Shown piece by piece: positions 48,895-57,870 of a stretch of DNA of 64,000 bases. A program made the position numbers and the translations under genes. The first letter of the stretch is position 1. Every line of letters starts with the position of its first letter. Source of the DNA: Mucilaginibacter xinganensis. Its GTDB lineage: Bacteria > Bacteroidota > Bacteroidia > Sphingobacteriales > Sphingobacteriaceae. The notes beneath the pieces are model-generated. The model searched no databases. It had not been told where the DNA came from and was given only the letters and a program-made list of their open reading frames with translations. The stretch lies in contig NZ_CP022743.1 of the NCBI RefSeq assembly GCF_002257585.1, positions 930,001 to 994,000 of the forward strand, in the 5' to 3' direction.

Positions 48895-49595
48895 TGAAGA
48901 AAGCCGGCATATTAAAAAAGATTACGATCCTGGTACTAGTTTTAGTTGTACCAGGATTTTTATATTATTTACTAACCGCTCATGGTAAAAACAGGTACAA
49001 ACCATTAGCTGTTTTCGGCCCTAAACAGGTCGCCAAAACCTTTCATCAGGTTAAGGGAAAGAATGTTGCAGATACCATCTACCATACCCTTACTGACTTT
49101 AACTTAACTGACCAGAACGGCAACGCGGTATCGCTTAAAACATTAAATAATAAAATACTGGTCATAAACTTTTTTTATACCGGTTGTCCGTCTGTTTGCG
49201 GCCTTATGAACAGGAACGTTAATGTGATTGATTCATTTTATACCCGTAACAAAATGGTTTATTTTCTGTCGGTTACGGTTGACCCGAAACATGACGACGT
49301 TACGGCTTTAAAGAAATACGCGGACGGATTTAAAGATCTTTCAAAAAAACGGTTGTTTTTAACCGGCGACACCGCCACTATATATAACCTGGCGCGCCAG
49401 GGTCTTTTGGTTAATGCGCTTCAAACCGGTCCTGATGAATTTGTTTACAGCGATAAACTTATCCTGGTTGATCGTGACAGGCGAATAAGGGGATATTATA
49501 CCGGCGCATCCACGTTGGAGGCTGAGCGTTTAAATGATGAAATTAAAGTATTGATTGCTGACGAGTTGCGGAAAAACGATACGCCATTGTATTGA
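48894..49595 (+). CDS. SCO1/SenC copper chaperone
   Basis: 233 residues with an N-terminal membrane anchor (ITILVLVLVVPGFLYYLL) and a thioredoxin-like periplasmic domain. The copper site FFYTGCPSVCGLMNRN (CxxxC) and the later VTVDPKHDDVTALKKYADG with the conserved His/Asp are present. It delivers copper to CuA of subunit II. The C-terminal VYSDKLILVDRDRRIRGYY strand pair is typical. Confidence 0.95.
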   Translation: MKKAGILKKITILVLVLVVPGFLYYLLTAHGKNRYKPLAVFGPKQVAKTFHQVKGKNVADTIYHTLTDFNLTDQNGNAVSLKTLNNKILVINFFYTGCPSVCGLMNRNVNVIDSFYTRNKMVYFLSVTVDPKHDDVTALKKYADGFKDLSKKRLFLTGDTATIYNLARQGLLVNALQTGPDEFVYSDKLILVDRDRRIRGYYTGASTLEAERLNDEIKVLIADELRKNDTPLY

Positions 49596-49654
49596 GCCAA
49601 GCAGCCGGATTATGTCAAATAGTAAAATAGTTTTTAATTCTGATCCTGATAAAA

Positions 49655-50230
49655 ATGACAGATAAATTTATATTCCGTTTTGTAGCAGCTGTATCCATAT
49701 TCGTATTTGTCGTTGTCGTTATCCTCAACCGGAAGATTCTGCCAGTACCAGGCGATACACCTGCCTTCACTATGTACCTGCCCATGCTTAATGCTGTTTT
49801 AAATGGCACTTGCAGCATACTTTTGCTTGTATCGTTATACTTCATCAGGCAGCGCAATATTACCATGCATAAACGCATCAACATTTTGGCGTTTTGCCTG
49901 TCGTCACTTTTCCTGGTTTCGTACATCGCATTCCATTACCTGATGAAAAAAGAAACAGTATTTGGTGACCTGGATGGTGACGGTATTTTATCTGACGCTG
50001 AACGCAGCGCGGTTGGATCACTTCGCCCAATTTATCTTACCATCTTAATCTCGCACATCATACTTGCTGCCGGCGTATTGCCATTGATTTTGCTGAGTTT
50101 TTATCGCGGTCTGCAAATGCAAGTGGAAAAACATAAAAAACTGGTGCGGTGGACATTTCCCATTTGGCTGTATGTAACTGTTACGGGAGTTATTGTTTAT
50201 TTGATGGTTTATCCTTATTATCATTTTTAA
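49655..50230 (+). CDS. DUF420 membrane protein with EF-hand-like loop
   Basis: 191 residues with about five membrane helices, DUF420 family, often beside oxidase and SCO genes. Landmarks: MYLPMLNAVLNGTCSILLL, HKRINILAFCLSSLFLVSYIAFHY and RPIYLTILISHIILAAGVLPLILLSF. Between helices at about 109-120 is DLDGDGILSDAE, an exact 12-residue EF-hand calcium loop (D-x-D-x-D-G-I-x-S-x-x-E). This loop sits on the periplasmic or cytoplasmic side near the center of the protein. DUF420 members are linked to oxidase assembly (CtaM-like). Closes the respiratory block. Confidence 0.88.
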   Translation: MTDKFIFRFVAAVSIFVFVVVVILNRKILPVPGDTPAFTMYLPMLNAVLNGTCSILLLVSLYFIRQRNITMHKRINILAFCLSSLFLVSYIAFHYLMKKETVFGDLDGDGILSDAERSAVGSLRPIYLTILISHIILAAGVLPLILLSFYRGLQMQVEKHKKLVRWTFPIWLYVTVTGVIVYLMVYPYYHF

Positions 50231-50293
50231 GCTGTTGAAATGAACAAAGGCTCGCGAGGTTTTTAAAAGTTCGCAAGTCTGATATTCCCGTCT

Positions 50294-51475
50294 TTACTTC
50301 TTCGCCTTTACTTCCTCCAGCTTTCTTCGCGTATCCACCGTTTCCTGCAAACTTAACGAACGGGTATAGGCTTCAATTGCTTTTTGTTTGTCCCCGGTTC
50401 CGCTATAAAAATCGCCAAGACTGTCAAATGCATTAGCGCTTTGCGGATGATTTTCTACATTTCGTTTAAAAAGCAATAAGGCTTCTTTGGGTTGATTAAG
50501 CTCCCAGCAATGATAGGCCACACTATTCACCAATGATTCGGCGGGGATAAGTGTGTAACCAAGATTATCTGAAAGCATTTTAAAATGAGATATAAGTACT
50601 GAGTCTGCATTCAATTCGGGATGCCCGTCAAATTGACTGCTCCTGAAAGCGTAATAGTTAAACAGGTAGCGCAAAGCATCGTATTCTGCATTTAGTTCAA
50701 TGGTGCCGTGGCGTTCATTAGGATAAAACTTGTAACTCCAGCGCAGGCTTTTTGGTTTAGTATCTTTTAAAGCTTTAACAAATGGCAATACCGAGCGGGT
50801 TAACTGTGTATTGCTGTTAAGGGTATCTTTCATTACACTAATGGTATCAACACCCGGCGGCATATTATTGGCAACGGCTACGAACAACGTTCTTTTTGAA
50901 AGGTCAATAACAGCTAACTGGCGTTGCGCCTGTTTCAATAGCTTTTTATTATCCCACCATAGGCTTGGCTCAATCGCTATATACGCGTTAAACAATTTGG
51001 TGTGATTAAGCAGGGTATTTACAACTGTTAAGCCCCCTAGGGAGTGCCCGCTTAAAATCCGGTATGGGGCCGCAGGATAATGCGCGTTCACATAAGGAAT
51101 TAATTCATCTTCAATAAACTTCAAAAAGTTTTCTCCCCCACCAGAAATTTTTGAATCAGTTACATGCGTTGGTGTAAGGTCACGATTGCGGACTGTATTG
51201 ACAATGCCAACAATTATCATGTCAGGCATTACGCCTGCCATTTGCTGAACAATACCCGCAGCGGAATAAAAATGCTCCTCCCCATCCAGCAGATACAAAA
51301 CCGGGTAACGCTCTTCCTTATTACCCTGTGGTATATGTATCATCAACGTCCGCTTTTCACCCAGGATTTTTGAATAAACAGTATCAACGGTGCCAATTGT
51401 TATCCGGTTATCTCTTTTTTGGGAAAATGTAGGTACACAAACGATGAAAAATATAAACGTTATAAATGATTTCAT
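50294..51475 (-). CDS. Secreted alpha/beta-hydrolase esterase with TPR tail
   Basis: 393 residues with signal peptide (FITFIFFIVCVPTFSQ). The esterase D/enterochelin-esterase-like domain has RYPVLYLLDGEEHFY and nucleophile LSGHSLGGLTVVN (GxSxG), with a late His in RHGTIELNAE. The C-terminus has TPR-like repeats (about 320-385; AYHCWELNQPKEALLLFKRN, AFDSLGDFYSGTGDKQKAIE). It likely hydrolyses ester or thioester substrates in the periplasm; substrate unknown. Single gene, convergent to the DUF420 gene. Confidence 0.88.
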   Translation of the reverse strand: MKSFITFIFFIVCVPTFSQKRDNRITIGTVDTVYSKILGEKRTLMIHIPQGNKEERYPVLYLLDGEEHFYSAAGIVQQMAGVMPDMIIVGIVNTVRNRDLTPTHVTDSKISGGGENFLKFIEDELIPYVNAHYPAAPYRILSGHSLGGLTVVNTLLNHTKLFNAYIAIEPSLWWDNKKLLKQAQRQLAVIDLSKRTLFVAVANNMPPGVDTISVMKDTLNSNTQLTRSVLPFVKALKDTKPKSLRWSYKFYPNERHGTIELNAEYDALRYLFNYYAFRSSQFDGHPELNADSVLISHFKMLSDNLGYTLIPAESLVNSVAYHCWELNQPKEALLLFKRNVENHPQSANAFDSLGDFYSGTGDKQKAIEAYTRSLSLQETVDTRRKLEEVKAKK

Positions 51476-51527
51476 AAAAAAATCTTTAAATCACTCATTC
51501 GCCAACTTGCTAATTCAAACTTAATAT

Positions 51528-52979
51528 TTACCACGTAGTTATTTTCTTTCCGTCAACCTGCACCGGCTGATAGGGATGGTCAAGAAATTGGGCTATCAAA
51601 ACATCTCCAGCCCTCGAATTTAATGCAGGGCCATGCGTTTTATCTGTAAACAACACCCGTTGACTGTTGGGCATATAATGATGAATAACATCATTATAAA
51701 AAGCAGGGCAGTATGGATCGGTATCCCCTGTCGACAATAAAGCCGGGGTGTTTGAATATACGGGCGTTTTGGCAATACTGCTAACCGGTTTCACATTCCA
51801 GCAATTACATATCGGGTGGTTAACATCATTAAAGCGATATCCTGCAAGATAGGGGAAAACCTCATTTTGCTTATCTATCAAATGTTGATCTGCAAAATAG
51901 ATTTGTTCGGAACAATACATGGAATAGCGCATGCCAAGAGTATTACTTTTACCGGCATTAAAAATATTATCGAAATAAGCCGTCATGTACTTTTTCTGAT
52001 TGCCTGCAATAAGCTGGGTAACCAGGTAAGGTACATTTTTTAATTCCGCGTTGCTGGTTAGTTTATCCACCAAAAAATCGAGCATATCACTACGCCTGTA
52101 TTTTATGCTGATGCTATCGGCACTGCCCTTTTCTAAATATCTTAAAGTAAACGCCTTGTTGTCTATAGATGAAAAGTAATCCTGGAAACGTTGTTTTAAA
52201 TGAGCGTACAACGGATTATTGGTGGAGTCCCGTTCACAATTACCAAACACCTTATTAAAAGATTGGTTAATGCTGAACAAGGCATCTTCTTCGTAGTTCA
52301 CAAAACCCGGCAGCGCCGAATCAAGGATAACGGAGCGGATATGCTGCGGGTAATTACGCAGTACGGTAAGCATCAGCCCACCACTGTAGGAGATTCCTAT
52401 TAAATTTATAGAATCAATTTTTAAGGCACGGCGCAAATCTTCAATATCAGCCGCATTTTCAATGGTATTATAGGCAGAAAGATCGTTACCGTCCGCAATC
52501 AATTTTTTACGGCAGTTTTTCGCTTCCCGGGCAATTGAGCTGTCCAAAGGCAGGTTTTTGCGATAAGCATTTTTTACCGCTTCGCTGATCCCGTCGCATG
52601 AGAGGCATGGTTTCGCATAGGTGGTGCCCCGCTGCTCAAAGGCAATATAATCTCTGTTTTTTATAAGCTGGCGGTAGTGTGCAAAACGCACACTACTTAA
52701 AGAGCTTGCCCCGGGTCCACCTGATGTGTAAAGCACAGGGTCTTTTTGTTTATGGGGGTTACCGCTCTCTACATAAATAAAAGGCAGCTTTATTGTTTTG
52801 CCTTTTGGTTTGCTCCTGTTTTCCGGGACTATTAAGTAAGCGCAACGGGTTTTTAAGCTGCTATCCGCCTTAAATGCACAGGCGCAGGGCTCAATTTTGG
52901 GTGTATAACTTCCCTGTGCAAATGATACTTGCTGAAAGGAAATTATGAATAGTAATATACGTATAATATGCCTGGTCAT
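51528..52979 (-). CDS. Secreted alpha/beta-hydrolase peptidase-like protein with TAP-like C-terminus
   Basis: About 483 residues from ATG 52979; an upstream ATG at 53003 adds eight residues ahead of a clear signal peptide (IIRILLFIISFQQVSFAQ). Domain order resembles the prolyl aminopeptidase-like hydrolases: VLYTSGGPGASSLSS oxyanion region, AFEQRGT, nucleophile GISYSGGLML, and the C-terminal TAP-like part with NTPALLSTGDTDPYCPAF and FTDKTHGPAL (Asp/His). Expected to act on peptides or esters in the periplasm. Single gene. Confidence 0.88.
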   Translation of the reverse strand: MTRHIIRILLFIISFQQVSFAQGSYTPKIEPCACAFKADSSLKTRCAYLIVPENRSKPKGKTIKLPFIYVESGNPHKQKDPVLYTSGGPGASSLSSVRFAHYRQLIKNRDYIAFEQRGTTYAKPCLSCDGISEAVKNAYRKNLPLDSSIAREAKNCRKKLIADGNDLSAYNTIENAADIEDLRRALKIDSINLIGISYSGGLMLTVLRNYPQHIRSVILDSALPGFVNYEEDALFSINQSFNKVFGNCERDSTNNPLYAHLKQRFQDYFSSIDNKAFTLRYLEKGSADSISIKYRRSDMLDFLVDKLTSNAELKNVPYLVTQLIAGNQKKYMTAYFDNIFNAGKSNTLGMRYSMYCSEQIYFADQHLIDKQNEVFPYLAGYRFNDVNHPICNCWNVKPVSSIAKTPVYSNTPALLSTGDTDPYCPAFYNDVIHHYMPNSQRVLFTDKTHGPALNSRAGDVLIAQFLDHPYQPVQVDGKKITTW

Positions 52980-53167
52980 GATGATCGTTTCTTTTTTAAT
53001 CAAAGTAAAAGTATTGAGGGAATGATTTTTAGTAAAAAACGGACAATCTTAAAAAAACGGGTAATAACAGCGTTTACATTAAACCTTATATTCATTTGTA
53101 ATATTAATTGCTTTTTTTGTGATTTTTCAGCCCCTTTAGATACTAATTAGGAGTAGTTCATTTTTCG

Positions 53168-53650
53168 ATGCAGCGTAAAGAAGAGTTTGTAAAAATTATA
53201 AAAGAAAATGCCGGGCTTATTTATAAGGTTACCAGGGTATATACCGATAGCAGGGAAGATAGGCAGGACCTTTACCAGGAGATTGTTTACCAGCTTTGGA
53301 AATCCTTCGAATCATTTAGGAGTGAATCAAAAGTTAGTACATGGATGTATCGCATCGCATTAAATACGGCTATAGCTCATCTAAATAAGGAAAAAAAGAA
53401 AGGAAGTTATACGCCGATAGATGAATTACTCCTTAATAAGCCAGACTTAAATGATACGCTAAAAGAGGAGCAGATCGAAATTTTATATACGCAGATAAGG
53501 CGATTGGATAAGATTGAAAAGGGAATTATACTGCTGTATCTGGATGGGAAAACATATGATGAAATAGCAGGCATAACCGGCTTTAGCACCACCAATATTG
53601 GTACCCGGCTAGGGCGGATTAAACAAAAACTAATAGCTCAAATTAATTAA
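53168..53650 (+). CDS. RNA polymerase sigma factor, ECF family
   Basis: 160 residues. Region 2: IKENAGLIYKVTRVYTDSREDRQDLYQEIVYQLWKSFESFR, with the DLxQEIxxxLW pattern. Region 4: LDKIEKGIILLYLDGKTYDEIAGITGFSTTNIGTRLGRIK, a helix-turn-helix. It is followed 12 bases later by a membrane protein, probably its regulator. No motif like the CCAACGTTTT of the first ECF gene is present upstream. Confidence 0.93.
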   Translation: MQRKEEFVKIIKENAGLIYKVTRVYTDSREDRQDLYQEIVYQLWKSFESFRSESKVSTWMYRIALNTAIAHLNKEKKKGSYTPIDELLLNKPDLNDTLKEEQIEILYTQIRRLDKIEKGIILLYLDGKTYDEIAGITGFSTTNIGTRLGRIKQKLIAQIN

Positions 53651-53662
53651 GGAAATTAAATT

Positions 53663-54259
53663 ATGGAATTGGAAGAAATGAAAGTTGTTTGGGGCGAAAT
53701 GTCTGCCGAGATTGAGAAACAAAAAAAATTAACAGATTCACTAATTATAAAAATGACACAGGTAAATTACAGGAGCAAAATAGGTAAAGTAACAGTTCCG
53801 GAGACTATCGGTTCGTTGGTTTGTTTGGCAACGGCTTTATTTATATTTATAAACTTTCAGCAACTTGGCACCTGGTATCTGCAAGTTTGCGGCGTGGCTT
53901 CTGCCGTAATTTCATTGCTGTTAGCTGTGCTATCACTCAAGGCAGCAAATAAATTAAGCTCGATTAATATATTAAACAATAATTTTAAACAATCATTAGC
54001 AGACTATTCAAAAGGTAAAATACAATTTGCGCTGGTTAAAAAACTGAGTTTTTATCTTGGGGCCGTGCTTATGCTTACCGTACTGCCGGTAATGTGTAAG
54101 CTTATTGATGGGGTGGATTTGTTTAAAATAACCAGGCTATGGCTATGGTATGCTGTTGCATTTCCATTCTTTCGCTGGTTTACCACATGGGTTTTTAAAA
54201 AGTATAAAAAAACAATACAGGATGCCGATAATGTCCTGAAAGAATTAGCAGAGGCCTGA
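53663..54259 (+). CDS. Membrane protein, probable partner of the ECF sigma factor
   Basis: 198 residues. A soluble N-terminal helix of about 45 residues (MELEEMKVVWGEMSAEIEKQ) precedes four membrane helices (about 53-70, 75-95, 130-150, 160-180). Position directly after an ECF sigma gene suggests anti-sigma function, but it lacks the zinc-binding HxxxCxxC motif. A function in sensing membrane state is a guess. Confidence 0.7.
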   Translation: MELEEMKVVWGEMSAEIEKQKKLTDSLIIKMTQVNYRSKIGKVTVPETIGSLVCLATALFIFINFQQLGTWYLQVCGVASAVISLLLAVLSLKAANKLSSINILNNNFKQSLADYSKGKIQFALVKKLSFYLGAVLMLTVLPVMCKLIDGVDLFKITRLWLWYAVAFPFFRWFTTWVFKKYKKTIQDADNVLKELAEA

Positions 54260-54276
54260 TCAGCCTGCTCTTATTT
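54247..54276 (+). terminator. Terminator overlapping the end of the membrane protein gene
   Basis: AGCA-GA-GGC ... GCC-TGCT hairpin followed by CTTATTTT, spanning the stop codon; weaker than the others listed. Confidence 0.5.
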
Positions 54277-55092
54277 TATGCTGTTAGCGGTAAGCTTTTG
54301 CCCGGTAAACTTTACCACGTCTTTATAAAAATGGCTCATATCATAATACCCAAAGTCAAAAGGTGTAAAAAGTCCTTTTTGATTTACGTATGCGGTTAAA
54401 GCGGTACGTGTGCGCAAAATGGTGAAATAGTTTTTGGGAGACGTGCCTACCACCTTATTAAAATAACGGTTAATGGTTTTTGAGGTTACAAACATCTTTT
54501 CTGCCATTTCAGAAGTGTTGAGCTGCATATCGGCCGAATCATAATTTTCAATGCAATCGTGTACAAACTGCAGGTAATGATCCTTGCTTTTATTTTTAAA
54601 GCGGGCTAAAAGAAAATGCTGCATCATGGCCATCCGCTCCTCAAAACACAGCGGCTGTTTGATTTTTTGGAGGAACGCAGGTGGTAATATAGTATTCAGG
54701 TTAATAACCTGCCCGATAAGGCTCAACTGGTTTATCCCTAAAATCGCTTCAAGTCCGCCTGGCAGAAATTTAACAGTGAATATATGATCAGTAGGTTGTT
54801 TGAATTTTTCAACGCTGGTGTCCCTTAACACTAAAATATCATCTGTTTCTTTTATCAGATACTGTTTATTGGCTACCGTTAAGTAATAGGGAGTACCGAG
54901 GTTTATCCAGAAGGTAGGCGTATAGCTGGGAAACATTTTTACGCTTTTAAACTGCGGAACCTCTTTCTGGTCAAAACTATCCAAAGGAAAGGGAGGGGTT
55001 GATTCTGAGAAAAATTCAATATGATCGGCAAGCTCATCACACGGTTCTATAAACCGGTGTACTTTACGGATATTGTTAAAAATCTCGACCAT
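54271..55092 (-). CDS. AraC family transcriptional regulator
   Basis: 273 residues. N-terminal cupin-like sensing domain of the DUF6597 kind (VHRFIEPCDELADHIEFFSES, SYTPTFWINLGTPYYLT). The C-terminal AraC DNA-binding region (about 165-270) includes MAEKMFVTSKTINRYFNKVVGTSPKNYF. No adjacent operon is obvious; it may regulate the SnoaL-like gene 92 bp upstream or act elsewhere. Effector unknown. Confidence 0.88.
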   Translation of the reverse strand: MVEIFNNIRKVHRFIEPCDELADHIEFFSESTPPFPLDSFDQKEVPQFKSVKMFPSYTPTFWINLGTPYYLTVANKQYLIKETDDILVLRDTSVEKFKQPTDHIFTVKFLPGGLEAILGINQLSLIGQVINLNTILPPAFLQKIKQPLCFEERMAMMQHFLLARFKNKSKDHYLQFVHDCIENYDSADMQLNTSEMAEKMFVTSKTINRYFNKVVGTSPKNYFTILRTRTALTAYVNQKGLFTPFDFGYYDMSHFYKDVVKFTGQKLTANSIK

Positions 55093-55184
55093 TTAAGAAT
55101 AAGACGGAGGATAAAATAATTAGTTACAGGAAATGTTAACCAGTTAAGTAAGCGCCAATTTTTTATTGTTTAAGCATCTCGAAT

Positions 55185-55607
55185 CTAACTCGTATGGTCG
55201 CAAACTATTTTCCATTCACCATCAATCTTTTTAAACCAAAGTGTGAAATAACCGCCAGGCGCGTCTTTTTCGCGTTTTAAATGCCAGCCGCCTAATACAA
55301 ATGCGTTGGCGGGGTCAAGCACCTTAACCTGTAGAATATCAAAGGTAAGGAAGCCCATTGCAGCTTTATCAGGGTATCCTTTTTTGTAATGATCAAGCGT
55401 GGTTTGCCAGCCATAGGCGGGAGCGCTTTTTCCCACAAACAGTAAAGAATCTGATTTCCAGTATCCCTGCATGTAACCATCAATATCACCTTTGTTCCAG
55501 GCTATCCGCTGGGTTTCCAGCACTTTTAAAATGCCCTGCTGATCCTGGGCATGGAGAATAATACAGGATGCCAGGAACAGGAGGGAGGAGAGGATGATTT
55601 TTTTCAT
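55185..55607 (-). CDS. Secreted SnoaL/DUF4440-like protein
   Basis: 140 residues from ATG 55607 (an upstream ATG at 55622 adds five residues). Signal peptide IILSSLLFLASCIILHAQ. The NTF2-like fold is seen as ILKVLETQRIAWNKGDIDGYMQGYW and FTLWFKKIDGEWKIVCDH, typical of DUF4440. Probably an enzyme-like or binding protein of unknown ligand. Confidence 0.85.
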   Translation of the reverse strand: MKKIILSSLLFLASCIILHAQDQQGILKVLETQRIAWNKGDIDGYMQGYWKSDSLLFVGKSAPAYGWQTTLDHYKKGYPDKAAMGFLTFDILQVKVLDPANAFVLGGWHLKREKDAPGGYFTLWFKKIDGEWKIVCDHTS

Positions 55608-55669
55608 AAAGCAATTTAACAATTTTAACCAAAAATCCTTTTAGCTTTGACAATTAAGCGTTCACCTTT

Positions 55670-56530
55670 ATGAAGAATATACTCTGTTTCGGCGAAATAT
55701 TATGGGATACCTTTGGCGATGAAAAAATAGCCGGTGGTGCCCCAATGAATGTTGCCCGCCATTTAGTGCAGCAGCACATGGATGTTTTGTTTGCCAGCCG
55801 GGTTGGCAAGGATGTATCGGGCGAGGGCCTTGTAACGTTTTTAAAGGCAAACGGCTTATTCAGCGAACTGATTCAGCAGGACGAAAAGCTACCGACTTGC
55901 GAAGTTACCGTTCAGTTGGACAAGGATGGGGTTGCAACTTACATTATCCCTGAACCGGTATCTTGGGATAATATCCAAACGGAAACATCACTTACCAAAG
56001 CCGCCGGGCAGGCAGCTGCAATTGTATATGGCAGCCTGGCCTGTCGCGAAGAAACAACAAAGGACACCCTGTTGAATTTACTACAGGAAACTACCGCCTT
56101 AAAGGTATTTGATGTAAACCTGCGTGCCCCGCATTATACTTTATCAACTATTGAGACACTGGTTGCCGGAGCCGACGTAATAAAGATGAATGAGGACGAA
56201 GCAGCATTATTAATTGGCGGGAGCAATAGCCATATAAAAGAAAAAATTATTGAGTTCCAGAAAAAGTATCACCCTAAAACCATCTGTGTTACACGTGGCG
56301 AACATGGCGCAATCGCCTGGCACGACTATGAGTTTTATGAACACCCGGGCTGCCCTGTATCGGTAGTTGATACCGTTGGTGCTGGCGATGCCTTCCTGGC
56401 GGCGTTTGTTTCGGGCTTGTTAAAGAATGAACCCATGCAGGGATTGATTGAAAAAGCATGCCGCGTTGGTGCTTTTGTGGCCGGAAAAAGAGGGGCAAAC
56501 CCTGTTTATGATGAGAGTTTGGTAATCTGA
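55670..56530 (+). CDS. PfkB family carbohydrate kinase (fructokinase-like)
   Basis: 286 residues. GEILWDTFGDEKIAGGAPMNVARHL is the N-terminal substrate site, FDVNLRAPHYT and VIKMNEDEAALL are internal landmarks, and DTVGAGDAFLAAFVSGLL carries the catalytic Asp of the C-terminal PfkB signature. Short for a ribokinase but usual for fructokinase of this phylum. Substrate likely fructose. Confidence 0.9.
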   Translation: MKNILCFGEILWDTFGDEKIAGGAPMNVARHLVQQHMDVLFASRVGKDVSGEGLVTFLKANGLFSELIQQDEKLPTCEVTVQLDKDGVATYIIPEPVSWDNIQTETSLTKAAGQAAAIVYGSLACREETTKDTLLNLLQETTALKVFDVNLRAPHYTLSTIETLVAGADVIKMNEDEAALLIGGSNSHIKEKIIEFQKKYHPKTICVTRGEHGAIAWHDYEFYEHPGCPVSVVDTVGAGDAFLAAFVSGLLKNEPMQGLIEKACRVGAFVAGKRGANPVYDESLVI

Positions 56531-56686
56531 TGGCAAACTGCATCGGGATTTAAAGAACGGCCAGCTGCAACTCACAACTCCCACTTCCCTCCGTTTGTCA
56601 TGCTTTCATAACAATTCTGCCTAAAACCAGCTTTGTAAAACTTTTAAGAAAAATATTCCGTTATTTTATATCAGAAAGGGTATTGT

Positions 56687-57784
56687 ATGCGTGGATTCGA
56701 GTTTTCGAAGTTTAAACCCAATCAGATCCAAAAAGGCGGATTTGAGGAATTATTAAAATTGTTTTTGGAATTGCTCAACTATACAGCAGGCGATGCAGGC
56801 GAAGCTTTGGCCTGGATGAATGAGCTGGATAAGCAGTACAACCTAACCAACGATGAGTATGGGATGGGTAATTTTATCGACGATCTGAAGCAAAAGGGCT
56901 ACCTGAGCGAAGAAGAGCAGAACGGCGAGTTTAAGATCACTGCAAAAACAGAACAAAGCATCAGGGAGTCGGCGCTGGAGGAGATCTTTGGGAAGCTGAA
57001 GAAGTCAGGCAAGGGAAATCACCGTTCGCCGCAATCCGGACAGGGCGATGAAAAGAATGCCGAGCGCAGGGAGTTTGAGTTTGGCGATAGCCTCGACCAG
57101 ATCAACATGACCCAGTCTATCCATAACGCACAGGTAAACCACGGCATCGGCGATTTTATGATGACGGAGCGCGACCTGGAAGTAGAGGAAATGGATTTTA
57201 AGACCCTTACGTCAACGGTGCTGATGATCGACATCTCGCATTCGATGATCCTTTACGGCGAAGACAGGATCACGCCGGCAAAGAAAGTGGCTATGGCGCT
57301 TGCTGAACTCATTCGAACCAAATACCCTAAAGATACCCTGGACATTGTGGTATTTGGTAATGATGCCTGGCCCATTACGTTGAAAGATCTGCCTTATTTA
57401 CAGGTAGGACCTTATCATACCAACACTTACGCAGGACTGGAACTAGCAACCGACTTGTTGCGCAGGCGTAAAACCCAAAACAAGCAGATCTTTATGATCA
57501 CTGATGGTAAGCCAACCTGTTTAAAAGAAGGTACAAAATATTATAAGAACAGCATCGGGCTGGATAGGAAAGTGGTAAATAAAACCCTTAACATGGCCGC
57601 CCAGTGCAAAAGGCTCAAGATACCTATCACCACATTTATGATAGCCAAAGACCCCTATCTGCAGCAATTCGTACGCAAGTTCACCGAAACCAACGGCGGC
57701 AAGGCTTTTTACAGCTCGCTGAACGGTTTGGGTGAATATATTTTTGAAGATTATATAAAGAATAGAAGAAAGACAGTTCGTTGA
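56687..57784 (+). CDS. VWA domain protein paired with a MoxR-type ATPase
   Basis: 365 residues. N-terminal about 160 residues are helical and charged; the von Willebrand A domain (about 175-360) has the metal site LMIDISHSMILYGEDRITPAKK (DxSxS), then DTLDIVVFGND, TNTYAGLELATDLLRRR and FMITDGKPT. No signal peptide, so cytoplasmic. It precedes the AAA ATPase gene in the same direction by 86 bp, and AAA/VWA pairs act together in metal insertion or complex assembly. Confidence 0.9.
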   Translation: MRGFEFSKFKPNQIQKGGFEELLKLFLELLNYTAGDAGEALAWMNELDKQYNLTNDEYGMGNFIDDLKQKGYLSEEEQNGEFKITAKTEQSIRESALEEIFGKLKKSGKGNHRSPQSGQGDEKNAERREFEFGDSLDQINMTQSIHNAQVNHGIGDFMMTERDLEVEEMDFKTLTSTVLMIDISHSMILYGEDRITPAKKVAMALAELIRTKYPKDTLDIVVFGNDAWPITLKDLPYLQVGPYHTNTYAGLELATDLLRRRKTQNKQIFMITDGKPTCLKEGTKYYKNSIGLDRKVVNKTLNMAAQCKRLKIPITTFMIAKDPYLQQFVRKFTETNGGKAFYSSLNGLGEYIFEDYIKNRRKTVR

Positions 57785-57798
57785 TTTGAAGATGAGTT

Positions 57799-57833
57799 GA
57801 TTTGAAAATGTTAATATTCTATATTTTCAAATC
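57799..57833. repeat. Inverted repeat between the VWA and AAA genes
   Basis: GATTTGAAAAT (57799-57809) and ATTTTCAAATC (57823-57833) are a perfect 11-bp inverted repeat in an otherwise repetitive TTGAAnATG stretch. May be a hairpin in the joint transcript. Confidence 0.5.
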
Positions 57834-57870
57834 ATCAGATCGCCAAATTTTCAAATTCAAATAATGACAA

